A stretch of DNA of 64,000 bases. Origin: Acaudatibacter sp050729515. Its GTDB lineage: Bacteria > Pseudomonadota > Alphaproteobacteria > Caulobacterales > Caulobacteraceae. Below, piece after piece: positions 27,235-43,332 of this stretch (within the stretch, counting starts at the first letter, position 1; each line of letters opens with the position of its first letter). Where the stretch lies: assembly GCA_050729515.1 (NCBI GenBank), contig JBOHLG010000014.1, positions 1-64,000 of the forward strand. The letters run 5' to 3'. The notes beneath the pieces were generated by a model, which saw nothing but the letters and a program-made list of their open reading frames with translations, was not told where the DNA came from and ran no database searches. The position numbers and the translations under genes were made by a program.

Positions 27235-27927
27235 ATGGCCAAGCTCAGCAAGCGGGCGCGCGCCTTCACCGGCGAGTCCGAAAAGATCCACGCGCTCGGC
27301 GAAGCGGTGAAGATCATCAAGGCCAACGCCAAGGCCAAGTTCGACGAGACGGTCGAGATCGCGGTCAATCTGGGGATCGATCCGCGTCACGCCGACCAGC
27401 AGGTGCGCGGGGTGGTCTCGCTCCCTTCCGGAACCGGGCGCGAGGTGCGCGTGGCGGTGATCGCCAAGGACGCCAAGGCTGAGGAAGCCAAGGCGGCCGG
27501 CGCCGAGGTGGTCGGGGCCGAGGACCTGGTCGAGAAGATCCAGGGCGGCTTCATGGATTTCGACCGGGTGATCGCCTCGCCCGACATGATGGCGCTCGTG
27601 GGTCGGCTGGGCAAAATCCTCGGCCCGCGAGGGCTCATGCCCAATCCTCGGGTCGGCACGGTGACGCCCAATGTCGCCCAGGCGGTGAAGGACGCCAAAG
27701 GCGGCTCGATCGAGTTTCGGGCCGAAAAGGAAGGCATCGTCCACGCCGGGATCGGCAAGGCCAGCTTCACCGAGGAAGCGCTCGCCGCCAACGTCAAAGC
27801 GGTGATGGACGCCCTCTCCCGGGCCAGGCCTTCGGGGGCGAAGGGGACCTACATCAAGAAGATCAGCCTCTCCTCGACCATGGGGCCGGGCGTCAAGGTC
27901 GACGCGGCGAGCCTGGCGGCGGGATGA
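27235..27927 (+). CDS. rplA: 50S ribosomal protein L1
   Basis: The 230-residue protein forms the L1 stalk and can repress its own operon. It contains NLGIDPRHADQQVRGVVSLP, GRLGKILGPRGLMPNPRVGT and a C-terminal KKISLSSTMGPGVKVD. Its TGA overlaps the ATG of the following GFA-family gene as ATGA, so that gene is translationally coupled to L1. Confidence 0.98.
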   Translation: MAKLSKRARAFTGESEKIHALGEAVKIIKANAKAKFDETVEIAVNLGIDPRHADQQVRGVVSLPSGTGREVRVAVIAKDAKAEEAKAAGAEVVGAEDLVEKIQGGFMDFDRVIASPDMMALVGRLGKILGPRGLMPNPRVGTVTPNVAQAVKDAKGGSIEFRAEKEGIVHAGIGKASFTEEALAANVKAVMDALSRARPSGAKGTYIKKISLSSTMGPGVKVDAASLAAG

Positions 27928-28301
27928 CCAGCCCCTCGCCCGGGGCGGAAGCGCGCGCGACCTGGCGCGGCTCCTGCCATTGCGGCGCGGTCCAATTCGA
28001 GGTCGACCTTGTCCTGGATCACGTGCGGAGCTGCGACTGCAGCCTCTGCCGCCGGCGCGGGATCCTCGGCCATCGCGTCGCCGAGGAGCATCTGCGAATC
28101 CTGACGCCGCTGGAAGCGATGAGCCTCTATCAATTCCACACCCGGACGGCGAAGGATTACTTCTGCCCGACCTGCGGGGTCCTCCCGTTCCGCCGCCCGC
28201 GCACCGCGCCCGAACAGTGGACGATCAATGTGCGCTGCCTCGAGGGCGTCGATCTCGACGCCATCCCCGTCGAGCGCGTCTACGGCAGCCGCCTTCCATG
28301 A
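27924..28301 (+). CDS. GFA family (Mss4-like) zinc protein
   Basis: The 125-residue protein has the GFA zinc-binding pattern: GSCHCGAVQFEV, CDCSLCRRRG and FCPTCGVLPF. The family is named for the proposed glutathione-dependent formaldehyde-activating enzyme, but most members have no shown activity. The start overlaps the rplA stop by 4 bp, placing it in the ribosomal operon. A paralogue lies at 56037-56399, just after rplQ. Confidence 0.85.
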   Translation: MTSPSPGAEARATWRGSCHCGAVQFEVDLVLDHVRSCDCSLCRRRGILGHRVAEEHLRILTPLEAMSLYQFHTRTAKDYFCPTCGVLPFRRPRTAPEQWTINVRCLEGVDLDAIPVERVYGSRLP

Positions 28302-28364
28302 GCTTCTGCTCTTCTAAACAGAGGGTCGAGAGGCTCTGGGCCCGATCCATGCCCCAGGCGTCAT

Positions 28365-28844
28365 ATGAGTAAGAGACTGCCGCGCGGTTGGAAGCTGATG
28401 AGGAGGCCAACCAGGGCCGAACTACGCTTACGCCGGGCCGACATCGCCTGGAGGATGGGATCATACCTGGAGGACATAGGCGACGTTAAAGGAGCCATTG
28501 AGGAGTACAAAATTGGCGCTGAGGGAGGAAACACGTTCGCGCAGAACTGCCTTGCCACGCTCTTGGACGATAAGATTGACCCTCCCGACCCAGTTAGTGC
28601 GGTGTACTGGTACAAGAGAGCAGTCGCGAAAGGAGACGAGAGCGCAGTGTGGAACCTGGCGATGCACCATGCGAGTCGGGGCAGAAAGCGATGGTATTTG
28701 TATTGGCTGAGACGGGCAAAGGAGCTTGGTTATGAAGGCGCGGATGACGAACTCAAGCATATGAGCTTTTGGTCCGGCGATGGCCCGCACAAATCGCCCC
28801 GGGTGCGGAAACCGATTGGTATCGACGGCTCGGCATCGCGCTGA
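28365..28844 (+). CDS. SEL1-like repeat protein
   Basis: The 159-residue protein has tandem helical repeats of the Sel1/TPR kind: AIEEYKIGAEGGNTFAQNCL, SAVYWYKRAVAKGDESAVWN and a third degenerate copy ending RAKELGYEGADDELK. Such solenoids mediate protein contacts. No signal peptide is present. The codon use is visibly richer in A and T than the surrounding ribosomal genes, which suggests recent acquisition. It sits between rplA and rplJ. Confidence 0.72.
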   Translation: MSKRLPRGWKLMRRPTRAELRLRRADIAWRMGSYLEDIGDVKGAIEEYKIGAEGGNTFAQNCLATLLDDKIDPPDPVSAVYWYKRAVAKGDESAVWNLAMHHASRGRKRWYLYWLRRAKELGYEGADDELKHMSFWSGDGPHKSPRVRKPIGIDGSASR

Positions 28845-28992
28845 CGATTAGATGGCGCGGCGCTCACTTCAGCAGCGCAACATGAGCCGCGTTGAGACTT
28901 TCCTATCGTTGATAGGCGAAACCATCGACGGGCTTCGCCCCGAAACGGTCACACCGTGGTTTGCTCGGCATATTCCTGCACAATGAGCTCCC

Positions 28993-29518
28993 ATGGCCAA
29001 GCTCGTCCTCGTCAAGCACGCCGCGCCGGCGATGGCGCCCGAAACGCCTTCCCATCGTTGGGTGCTCTCCGAAGAGGGGCAGCGCGCCTGCGAATCCCTG
29101 GCCGAGGAACTCAATCTCCATCGGGTTTCGCGAATCTACGGCAAGGCTCGGCTTGGAGCTGCGGCCGCGGCCCGGCTTGCAGGTGAATGACCGCTCGGGA
29201 TTGGGTTTTGTCGAGCGCGGCCGGTTGGGCCGCCTGATCGCCGAGTTCTTCGACCGCCCCGATGAACGCGTGATCGGCGCCGAGACCGCCGCCGAGGCCC
29301 TGCAGCGGTTCGAGCAGGCCGTTCGGTCGATTGCCGCCGAAGCGCCGGAGGAGACCATCGCGATCGTCACCCACGGTACGGTGCTGACCCTCCTCATCGC
29401 CAAACACAACCGGGTCTCGCCGTGGACCTTCTGGGCTTCGCTGGGGCTTCCTTCGTGCGTGCTCATTGACGCCTCCTCATTCAGGCTCGAGGGGACGCCG
29501 GCGACAGCGTCGCGGTGA
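28993..29518 (+). pseudogene. Histidine phosphatase family gene, broken by internal deletion and frameshift
   Basis: The first part reads MAKLVLVKHAAPAMAPETP through HRVSRIYGKA and then a stop at 29188-29190; the rest of the family reads on in another frame as RLGLELRPRPGLQVNDRSG, then AIVTHGTVLTLL with the second catalytic His, to 29518. The join near 29130-29150 lacks the segment that normally carries a P-x-x-R/K-A-x-x-T-A motif. The usual RHG is KHA here. Together these indicate a decayed phosphoglycerate-mutase-like gene. Confidence 0.75.
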
Positions 29519-29551
29519 AACCAAGCTTACTTGGCGCCTCATCCGCCGACC

Positions 29552-29590
29552 TTGCAGATTGACATCGCGAGTGATTTCGCATATTGCAAT
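29552..29590 (+). promoter_or_regulatory. Bipartite CATATTG-containing motif upstream of phased array, copy 1
   Basis: TTGCAGATTGACAT (29552-29565) is followed 14 nt later by CATATTGCAAT (29580-29590). Copy 2 at 62463-62502 has TTGCATATTGACAT and the identical CATATTGCAAT. TTGACA and TATTGC are 17 bp apart here, so it could be a promoter; alternatively the repeated CAnATTG could be an operator. Function is not known. Confidence 0.45.
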
Positions 29591-29663
29591 CGACCTCGCA
29601 GAAAGAGCTCGTCACCTGTCCCCGCCGATGATCCTCGCCCTCTCCTCAGCCCGCCCAAGTCGC

Positions 29664-29773
29664 CGAGCGATTCCGAGCGAAAGCGAGCCATTCCGAGCAG
29701 GCGCGAGCCTCTCCGAGCATCCGCGAGCCGTCGCGAGCGAAAACGAGCAAGAACGAGCAAAAGCGAGCAACCC
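29664..29773. repeat. Array of eleven CGAGC units with exact 10-bp period
   Basis: CGAGC occurs at 29664, 29674 and every 10 bp on to 29764, eleven times without error, each followed by a variable 5-nt spacer such as GATTC, GAAAG or AAAAG. Because 10 is not a multiple of 3, this is not a protein repeat. A matching array lies at 62979-63073. Confidence 0.9.
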
Positions 29774-29898
29774 GCCGCTCCGGCGTAAGCTGTTGAGAAA
29801 ACACGTGAATTGGGAATTTCTAGCCGCCATTGGCCGCTCTTCACCCCCTCCAGGCGAGCAGGGCTGGGCGCCTCGCTTCAACGGCCTGCGCCACGGAG

Positions 29899-30053
29899 CC
29901 GACTGATCCGGGACCAATCCAGTCGGTTGATTCAGCCCGGGGCTTCTTGTAAGGCGCGCCCCTCCGGCGCGGGTTCCACCACGCCGGCTTGTCCGAGAAC
30001 CACGGGCTCCCAGGATCAAGTTGGGAGCTTAATTTCCGGCGACGGAGCCGTGG
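29899..30053 (+). promoter_or_regulatory. Structured rplJ (L10) leader
   Basis: CCGACTG (29899-29905) pairs with CAGTCGG (29920-29926). Further on, CCACGG (30000-30005) pairs with CCGTGG (30048-30053) and encloses a perfect inner hairpin GCTCCCA/TGGGAGC (30006-30012 with 30022-30028). Position and nesting fit the known L10(L12)4-binding leader that autoregulates rplJL in bacteria. The pairing is seen; the regulatory role is inferred. Confidence 0.5.
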
Positions 30054-30144
30054 GGAGACGAGCCAGACGCCTGACGCCGACCTCGGGTGGGCGCTGGCGG
30101 CGCGCCTCCCATCTTCGGACGCAGAGCGGAGGAGGCGTCCCAGC

Positions 30145-30657
30145 GTGGAGCGCGAGAAAAAGGCCGAGATCGTCGAGACCCTGAAGGGCGTCTTCTCGGG
30201 GGCCCAGACGGTGGTGGTCGCCCATTACATCGGCCTCACCGTCGCCGAACTCTCCGATCTGCGCACCCGGCTGCGCAAGGAAGGCGCCTCCTTCCGGGTG
30301 GTCAAGAACCGCCTGGCCCAGAAGGCGTTGAACGGCGCTCCGGAAGGTGCCCACGCCCTCTTCAAGGGGCCTGCCGCGATCGTCTACGGATCCGATCCGG
30401 TCGCTCCGGCCAAGGTCGCCGCGGCCTTCGCCAAGGAGAACGACAAGCTCGTCCTCATCGGAGCGATGATGGGGGGCGAGCTGCTCGACGCCAAGGCGGT
30501 CGAGGCGCTCGCGCGGCTGCCCTCCCTGGATCAGCTTCGGGCCAGGATCGTCGGCCTTCTTTGCGCTCCCGCGACGCGCGTCGCCGGGGCGCTGGCCGCG
30601 CCGGCCGGCAAGATCGCCCGCGTCATCAACGCCCGTGCCCAAAAGGAAGCCGCGTAA
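30145..30657 (+). CDS. rplJ: 50S ribosomal protein L10
   Basis: The 170-residue protein anchors L7/L12 dimers to the ribosome. GTG 30145 is the chosen start because GGAGGAGG lies just upstream and the family begins VEREKKAEIVETLKGVFSG. FRVVKNRLAQKAL and PAAIVYGSDPVAPAKV are typical, and the C-terminal helix that binds L12 is present. rplL follows after 43 bp. Confidence 0.97.
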   Translation: MEREKKAEIVETLKGVFSGAQTVVVAHYIGLTVAELSDLRTRLRKEGASFRVVKNRLAQKALNGAPEGAHALFKGPAAIVYGSDPVAPAKVAAAFAKENDKLVLIGAMMGGELLDAKAVEALARLPSLDQLRARIVGLLCAPATRVAGALAAPAGKIARVINARAQKEAA

Positions 30658-30700
30658 AGGCGCGCGCCCGCCCATTCAGCAAGGATAAAGGAACACCGCC

Positions 30701-31084
30701 ATGTCGAAGATCGAAAAACTCGTCGAAGACCTCTCCGGCCTCACGGTCCTGGAGGCTTCGGAACTGGCCAAGCTGCTCGAGGAGAAGTGGGGCGTTTCGG
30801 CCGCCGCCCCGGTCGCCCTCGCCGCCGCCGGGCCGGCTGCCGCCGCGCCCGCCGAAGCGCAGGAGGAACAGGTCGAGTTCACCGTCGTCCTCACCGCAGG
30901 CGGCGACAAGCGGATCAATGTCATCAAGGAGGTCCGCTCGGTGCGTCCGGATCTGGGCTTGAAGGAAGCCAAGGATCTCGTCGATGGCGCGCCCCAGAAC
31001 GTCAAGGAGAACATCTCCAAGCAGGAGGCCGCGGAGCTCAAGGCCAAGCTCGAGGCGGCCGGGGCCAGCGTCGAGGTCAAGTAG
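30701..31084 (+). CDS. rplL: 50S ribosomal protein L7/L12
   Basis: The 127-residue stalk protein has an N-terminal dimer domain (LVEDLSGLTVLEASELAKLL), an Ala/Pro hinge, and the factor-binding C-terminal domain (GGDKRINVIKEVRSVRPDLG, KEAKDLVDGAPQNVKENI). It recruits EF-G and EF-Tu. The 360-bp gap to rpoB contains structured leader sequence. Confidence 0.98.
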   Translation: MSKIEKLVEDLSGLTVLEASELAKLLEEKWGVSAAAPVALAAAGPAAAAPAEAQEEQVEFTVVLTAGGDKRINVIKEVRSVRPDLGLKEAKDLVDGAPQNVKENISKQEAAELKAKLEAAGASVEVK

Positions 31085-31136
31085 GCCGCGAGAACCCCGG
31101 CGGCCGATTTTCCGCGTCGCCCCCCTTTTCAGAGGC

Positions 31137-31318
31137 GAGGGGAGCGATTAGATAGACGCTCCTCTCAAACCAGGAAGAGACGATTCGCACCTGCGCGCCC
31201 GCATGCGAGCGCGCTCGTTCGTTGAGACCCCGAGGCGTGGCCGGCCGCCCTCCGACCGACGCGAAGGGGCAGGGCCGTCAGGCCCCCGGGTCTTCGGAGA
31301 CCGGGGACCGTCAGGTCC
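31137..31318 (+). promoter_or_regulatory. rplL-rpoB intergenic structured leader
   Basis: GAGGGGAGCG (31137-31146) pairs with CGCTCCTCTC (31157-31166), one mismatch, a candidate attenuator or processing stem. Later come three short hairpins: GGGCC-GTCA-GGCCC (31272-31285), GGTCT-TCGG-AGACC (31289-31302) and GGACC-GTCA-GGTCC (31305-31318). The first and third belong to a tandem duplication in which both arms changed together. In enterics this gap carries an attenuator and an RNase III site; the equivalence is inferred. No gene is seen between 31085 and 31444. Confidence 0.5.
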
Positions 31319-31444
31319 GCGGGTTTTCCAGCGTCCGGCGGCCGCCGGCGGAAAGGCGCCAGCCTTTCCCGGAGGTCCGATCCGAGGGTGGACGTGGAGA
31401 TCATCAGCGGCCCGCCCTTGGGCGGCGCCTTTCAGGGAGCCACG

Positions 31445-35518
<4,074 letters not shown>

Positions 35519-35519
35519 C

Positions 35520-35621
35520 CGTCATCCCCGGGCGTCGCGGAGCGGCGATCCGGGGACCCATGAACACACCCGCAAGAGGTTCCCGGCTCGGCGTCGCTCC
35601 GCTCCTTGACCGGGAATGACG
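35520..35621. repeat. Two-hairpin palindromic repeat between rpoB and rpoC
   Basis: The ends CGTCATCCCCGG and CCGGGAATGACG are inverted copies with one G-T-type change. Inside, TCCCCGG (35525-35531) pairs with CCGGGGA (35550-35556), and TTCCCGG (35580-35586) with CCGGGAA (35610-35616). This is the widespread alphaproteobacterial type of dispersed extragenic palindrome. It starts 1 bp after the rpoB stop and ends 12 bp before the rpoC start. Confidence 0.8.
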
Positions 35622-35633
35622 AGGTTAGAAAGC

Positions 35634-39839
<4,206 letters not shown>

Positions 39840-39854
39840 GGCGCGCCTTTCCGC

Positions 39855-40286
39855 CTATTTCATCTGGCCGGGCGGGCACGTCTTGCTGATGCGTCGGGCG
39901 TGGGTCGAGGCTTGGAAGGTCAAGGGGATGCCGCCGAACTTGCCGCTCAGCTTGGCGGTCATCTCGAGCGTCGTGGGAGTGTAGTCGCCCGAGCCGCTGA
40001 TCTCATAACGGCGCCCCTTCTTGTCTTCGCAATAGCCCGAGAACGCCACCTTGCCTGCGGCGGCCTCCTGCAGAGGGTAGACGCAGTGATAGATGTGGTT
40101 GCTGGGCCCGGCCAGAAACTTCTTGATGTCCTTGGCCGCGATGCACCTGAGATCAGTCTTGGCGGGGAGCGGAAAGACGCGATTCTTCGATTCCCAGTAT
40201 CCGGGTAGGATGGTCGCAGCCTGCGCCGTCGCGGCGGCCGGGGCGGCCAGAGCGGCGGCGGCGAGGAAGCCGGCGATGAAGCTCAT
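39855..40286 (-). CDS. Secreted DUF3617-like protein
   Basis: The 143-residue product starts at ATG 40286 behind GGAGAGG and has a signal peptide (MSFIAGFLAAAALAAPAAAT). The mature part has LPGYWESKNRVFPLP, a paired-cysteine pattern (RCIAAK, YHCVYP, SGYCEDKKGRRYE and KTCPPG), and the GDYTPTTLEMTAKLSG stretch usual for DUF3617 proteins of unknown function. The frame continues upstream in other proteins' sequence and is not one large gene. It converges with rpoC. Confidence 0.7.
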   Translation of the reverse strand: MSFIAGFLAAAALAAPAAATAQAATILPGYWESKNRVFPLPAKTDLRCIAAKDIKKFLAGPSNHIYHCVYPLQEAAAGKVAFSGYCEDKKGRRYEISGSGDYTPTTLEMTAKLSGKFGGIPLTFQASTHARRISKTCPPGQMK

Positions 40287-40300
40287 CACAACCTCTCCGA

Positions 40301-41209
40301 TCAGTGGCCGAGTCCATAGCCCATTCCAGGCCCGCTCGGCGTGGTTCCGGTGGGCATGGGCGCCTCCTCGTTTCGCCGCTCCCGCTCCTGCTTGTCGGCG
40401 GTCTTGTCGAACTCTGCGCGTCGGGCCGGAGAGATCTGGTCCAATCTGGGGGCGTCGGCCATGTCCTCGCCAAAGCGGTCGGCGCAGTGAGCGCGCTCGA
40501 CCTGGGAAAGGCCGACCGCCTGGGCGTTGGCGCAGCCGATCAGGCTGCCGCGCAGGCCTGAGCCGCCAGACGGCATGACGCCGTAGGGAAGTGAGCTCAG
40601 GCCCGAGCGGCCCTGGCCGGCCGGACCAGCCGCGCTGGAGCGGGAAGGCGAGGGGGCGAGCGGAAGCCCCGCGACGCCTGGCGGAGCTTTCCTGGGGCTC
40701 TCGTGAAGGTGCAGCTCCAGGGTCCTGGGGGCCGCCTTGGCCGCCTGCGCCGGCGCGGGCGTGGGCGCGGCCTGGGGGATGGGGGCGGCCTTGAAGTTCG
40801 TCGCCGCGGTCGGCGTTGAGAGGTTCACCTTGGCTCTCGCCAGGGAGACAGCTTTGGGGGCGGTGAACCGCTGCACAGCTTCGGGCCGGGGCGCGGTCGG
40901 GACGGGGATGGGCGGCTGCGGTTTGGGCGGCGTTTCGGCCTTGGCGGTCACGGGCGATGGCGGCGGGGCGGTCTGGCGCTGGATCTTCGGCGGGAGCGGA
41001 ATCGTCTTTGCTGGCTCGACCTGGATGACGATCGGCGGCGGCTGGTTCTCCGGCGGGACGATCTCCACCTGCATCGGCGCCGGCGCGGGCGACGGCAGCC
41101 TCAACTCGGGCGTGAAGTCGTAGATGAAGAGGGCGATGAAAAGGAGATGGAATCCGGCCGAGAGGACGAAGGCCAGGCTGTCGCGTCGCGCTTTCAAGCG
41201 GCCGGGCAA
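40301..41209 (-). CDS. Membrane-anchored Pro-rich TonB-like protein lacking the TonB C-terminal domain
   Basis: The 302-residue protein has one N-terminal membrane helix (LAFVLSAGFHLLFIALFIYDF) with an SxxxH-like pattern as in TonB, then a long periplasmic Pro/Ala/Lys-rich stretch (about 40-190). The C terminus holds a conserved-looking CANAQAVGLSQVERAHCADR segment with two cysteines rather than the TonB receptor-binding fold. It may be a TonB-related or envelope-spanning protein; the function is unknown. It precedes the DUF3617-like gene by 14 bp and the two are likely co-transcribed. Confidence 0.65.
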   Translation of the reverse strand: MPGRLKARRDSLAFVLSAGFHLLFIALFIYDFTPELRLPSPAPAPMQVEIVPPENQPPPIVIQVEPAKTIPLPPKIQRQTAPPPSPVTAKAETPPKPQPPIPVPTAPRPEAVQRFTAPKAVSLARAKVNLSTPTAATNFKAAPIPQAAPTPAPAQAAKAAPRTLELHLHESPRKAPPGVAGLPLAPSPSRSSAAGPAGQGRSGLSSLPYGVMPSGGSGLRGSLIGCANAQAVGLSQVERAHCADRFGEDMADAPRLDQISPARRAEFDKTADKQERERRNEEAPMPTGTTPSGPGMGYGLGH

Positions 41210-41304
41210 TATCCCCCCTTTTGCGTGTGATCCGCCCGCCCGCCGCCCGGTCCGCCGACGCCCCTAGCTTAAAGCAATCGCGCCCCGACGCCACCGTCCC
41301 CGCC

Positions 41305-41332
41305 TTGACGCAGAGGGAAGCGCCGTCTAAGG
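41305..41332 (+). promoter_or_regulatory. Candidate housekeeping promoter for the S10 operon
   Basis: TTGACGC (41305-41311) is followed 14 nt later by a TCTAAGGAC-like segment, close to the Caulobacter-type pattern TTGACGS N10-14 GCTANAWC. The rest of the 406-bp gap (41210-41615) shows no gene; it contains GC-rich pairing around 41425-41480 that could be leader structure. This promoter is inferred from pattern only. Confidence 0.35.
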
Positions 41333-41615
41333 ACCCGCCTCTCGTTTCGAGAACCGGCTGTGCTCCTTTCCTCATTTTTTGGGGAGCAGACGCGGCTCGT
41401 AAGGACGAGGCCTTTCCCGTTGGGCGCAATGCCCGGAGGGCGAGGTCGGGCCCCTCGCGCCTTCGCTTGGGGCCATTCGTTTTTGCGGACTCTCGCGTCT
41501 GGCGGCCCGCTCCTGCGCGCAAGGAGCGCTTCGCCGCTCGGTCTTTGAAAGGGTCGGACTTGACGCTTGCCGCTTCGGTGGAGCGCGGGGCCGAAGGGAA
41601 CGGTCGGACAAGAGC

Positions 41616-41924
<309 letters not shown>

Positions 41925-41938
41925 GAGGGAGCGGGTCG

Positions 41939-42697
41939 ATGCGCACCGGGGTGATCGCCAGGAAGCTCGGAATGACCCGCCTCTTCGATGAGACGGGGAA
42001 CGCCGCTCCGGTGACCATCCTGGCGCTCGAGGGTTGTGTTGTGACCGCCCAGCGGACGCCCGAGAAGGATGGCTATCGCGCCCTCCAGCTCGGGGCTGGC
42101 GGGTGCAAGCCCAAGAACGTCTCCAAGGCCCTTCGCGGCCACTTCGCCAAGGCCCAGGTCGAGCCTAGGCGGTTCCTCGCCGAGTTTCCGGTGAGTGAGG
42201 ACAATCTGATCGAGGTGGGCGCGGAGATCAGCGCCGACCATTTCCTGGCCGGACAGAAGGTCGATGTCTCCGGTCTCACCGTCGGCAAGGGTTTCGCCGG
42301 GGCGATCAAGCGATGGCACTTCGGCGGCATGCGCGCCACCCATGGCGTCTCGGTCTCCCACCGGGCCCACGGCTCGACCGGCCAGCGCCAGGACCCGGGC
42401 AAGGTCTTCAAGGGCAAGAAGATGGCCGGGCACATGGGCCAGGACAACGTCACCACCCTCAACCTGACCGTGTTTCGCGTCGATGCGGAGCGCGGTCTTC
42501 TTCTTTTGAAGGGGGCGGTGCCGGGCTCCAAAGGCGCCTTCGTCAAGATTCGCGACGCGATGAAGTCCACGCCTCCCGAGGGCCTCCCGAGGCCCGGGGC
42601 GATCCGCAACCCTAAGCCGGCGGCGGCCAGGTCCGAGGAGCCGGCCGAAAGCTCTTCGCCTGAGGCCGATGGCGCCGAGGGGGGCCAGGATCAATGA
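41939..42697 (+). CDS. rplC: 50S ribosomal protein L3
   Basis: The 252-residue protein reaches the peptidyl transferase centre. MRTGVIARKLGMTRLFDETG and GGMRATHGVSVSHRAHGSTG, with the Q of GSTGQRQDPGKVFKGKKMAGH that is often N5-methylated, are present. It has a C-terminal acidic tail (SSSPEADGAEGGQDQ) beyond the usual 210-220 residues. The stop overlaps rplD as ATGA. Confidence 0.97.
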   Translation: MRTGVIARKLGMTRLFDETGNAAPVTILALEGCVVTAQRTPEKDGYRALQLGAGGCKPKNVSKALRGHFAKAQVEPRRFLAEFPVSEDNLIEVGAEISADHFLAGQKVDVSGLTVGKGFAGAIKRWHFGGMRATHGVSVSHRAHGSTGQRQDPGKVFKGKKMAGHMGQDNVTTLNLTVFRVDAERGLLLLKGAVPGSKGAFVKIRDAMKSTPPEGLPRPGAIRNPKPAAARSEEPAESSSPEADGAEGGQDQ

Positions 42698-43329
42698 AGA
42701 TCGAGGTCAAGGCCCTGGGCGGCGGCAAGCAAGGCTCGATCGAGCTTCCCGACGAGATCTTCGCCATCGGCGAGATCCGCTCCGACATCCTGCAGCGATG
42801 CGTCGAGTGGCAACTCGCCAAGCGCCGGGCCGGGACCCACCAGATCCAGGTACGCAACGAGGTCTCCAGGACCGGCAAGAAGATGTACCGCCAAAAGGGC
42901 ACCGGCGGAGCGCGTCACGGATCGCGGCGGGCGGCGCAGTTCGTGGGTGGCGCCAAGGCCCACGGGCCGGTTTCGAGGAGCCACGCCTACGCGCTCACCA
43001 AGAAGTTCCGGCGCCTCGCGTTGAGGCATGCCCTTTCGGCCAAGGCCCGCGATGGCGAACTGATGATTGTCGACAACGCCAGCGCCGATGGGCCCAAGAC
43101 GGCGGCGCTCGGCGCCCGGCTTGCGCGGCTCGGTCTCAGCAATGCCTTGATCATCGCCGGGGCCGAGGTGGATACGAACTTCCGGCTCGCCGCCCGCAAT
43201 CTTTCCGGCGTCGATGTCCTGCCCAACGCCGGCCTCAACGTCTACGACATCCTGCGTCGTCGCACCCTCGTGCTCACCCGCAGCGCGGCCGAGGCGATCT
43301 CCGAGCGTCTTTCGGCTGAGAGGGCCTGA
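42694..43329 (+). CDS. rplD: 50S ribosomal protein L4
   Basis: The 211-residue protein has the exit-tunnel extension EVSRTGKKMYRQKGTGGARH and GSRRAAQFVGGAKAHGP, plus the globular domain with LIIAGAEVDTNFRLAARNL. In enterics L4 represses the S10 operon; no equivalent leader could be assigned here. rplW follows after 3 bp. Confidence 0.97.
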   Translation: MKIEVKALGGGKQGSIELPDEIFAIGEIRSDILQRCVEWQLAKRRAGTHQIQVRNEVSRTGKKMYRQKGTGGARHGSRRAAQFVGGAKAHGPVSRSHAYALTKKFRRLALRHALSAKARDGELMIVDNASADGPKTAALGARLARLGLSNALIIAGAEVDTNFRLAARNLSGVDVLPNAGLNVYDILRRRTLVLTRSAAEAISERLSAERA

Positions 43330-43332
43330 CCG

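Larger units (their letters stand above)
29519..29898. other. Gene-free region between the phosphatase relic and the rplJ leader
   Basis: No plausible coding region is present. It contains a bipartite TTGCAGATTGACAT/CATATTGCAAT motif (29552-29590) and the 10-bp phased repeat array at 29664-29773. Open frames across the array read as Ser/Arg/Glu-rich low-complexity peptides in every frame and are explained by the repeat. Confidence 0.7.

Noticed and set aside
29664..29773. CRISPR array
   Set aside because: Units are only 5 bp with 5-bp spacers; there are no 23-47 bp repeats, no spacers of protospacer size and no cas genes.
29466..29906. Open frame across the repeat array as a Ser/Arg/Glu-rich protein
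   Set aside because: All frames read through with low-complexity sequence because the repeat lacks stops; a 10-bp period is not a codon repeat and no ribosome binding site is present.
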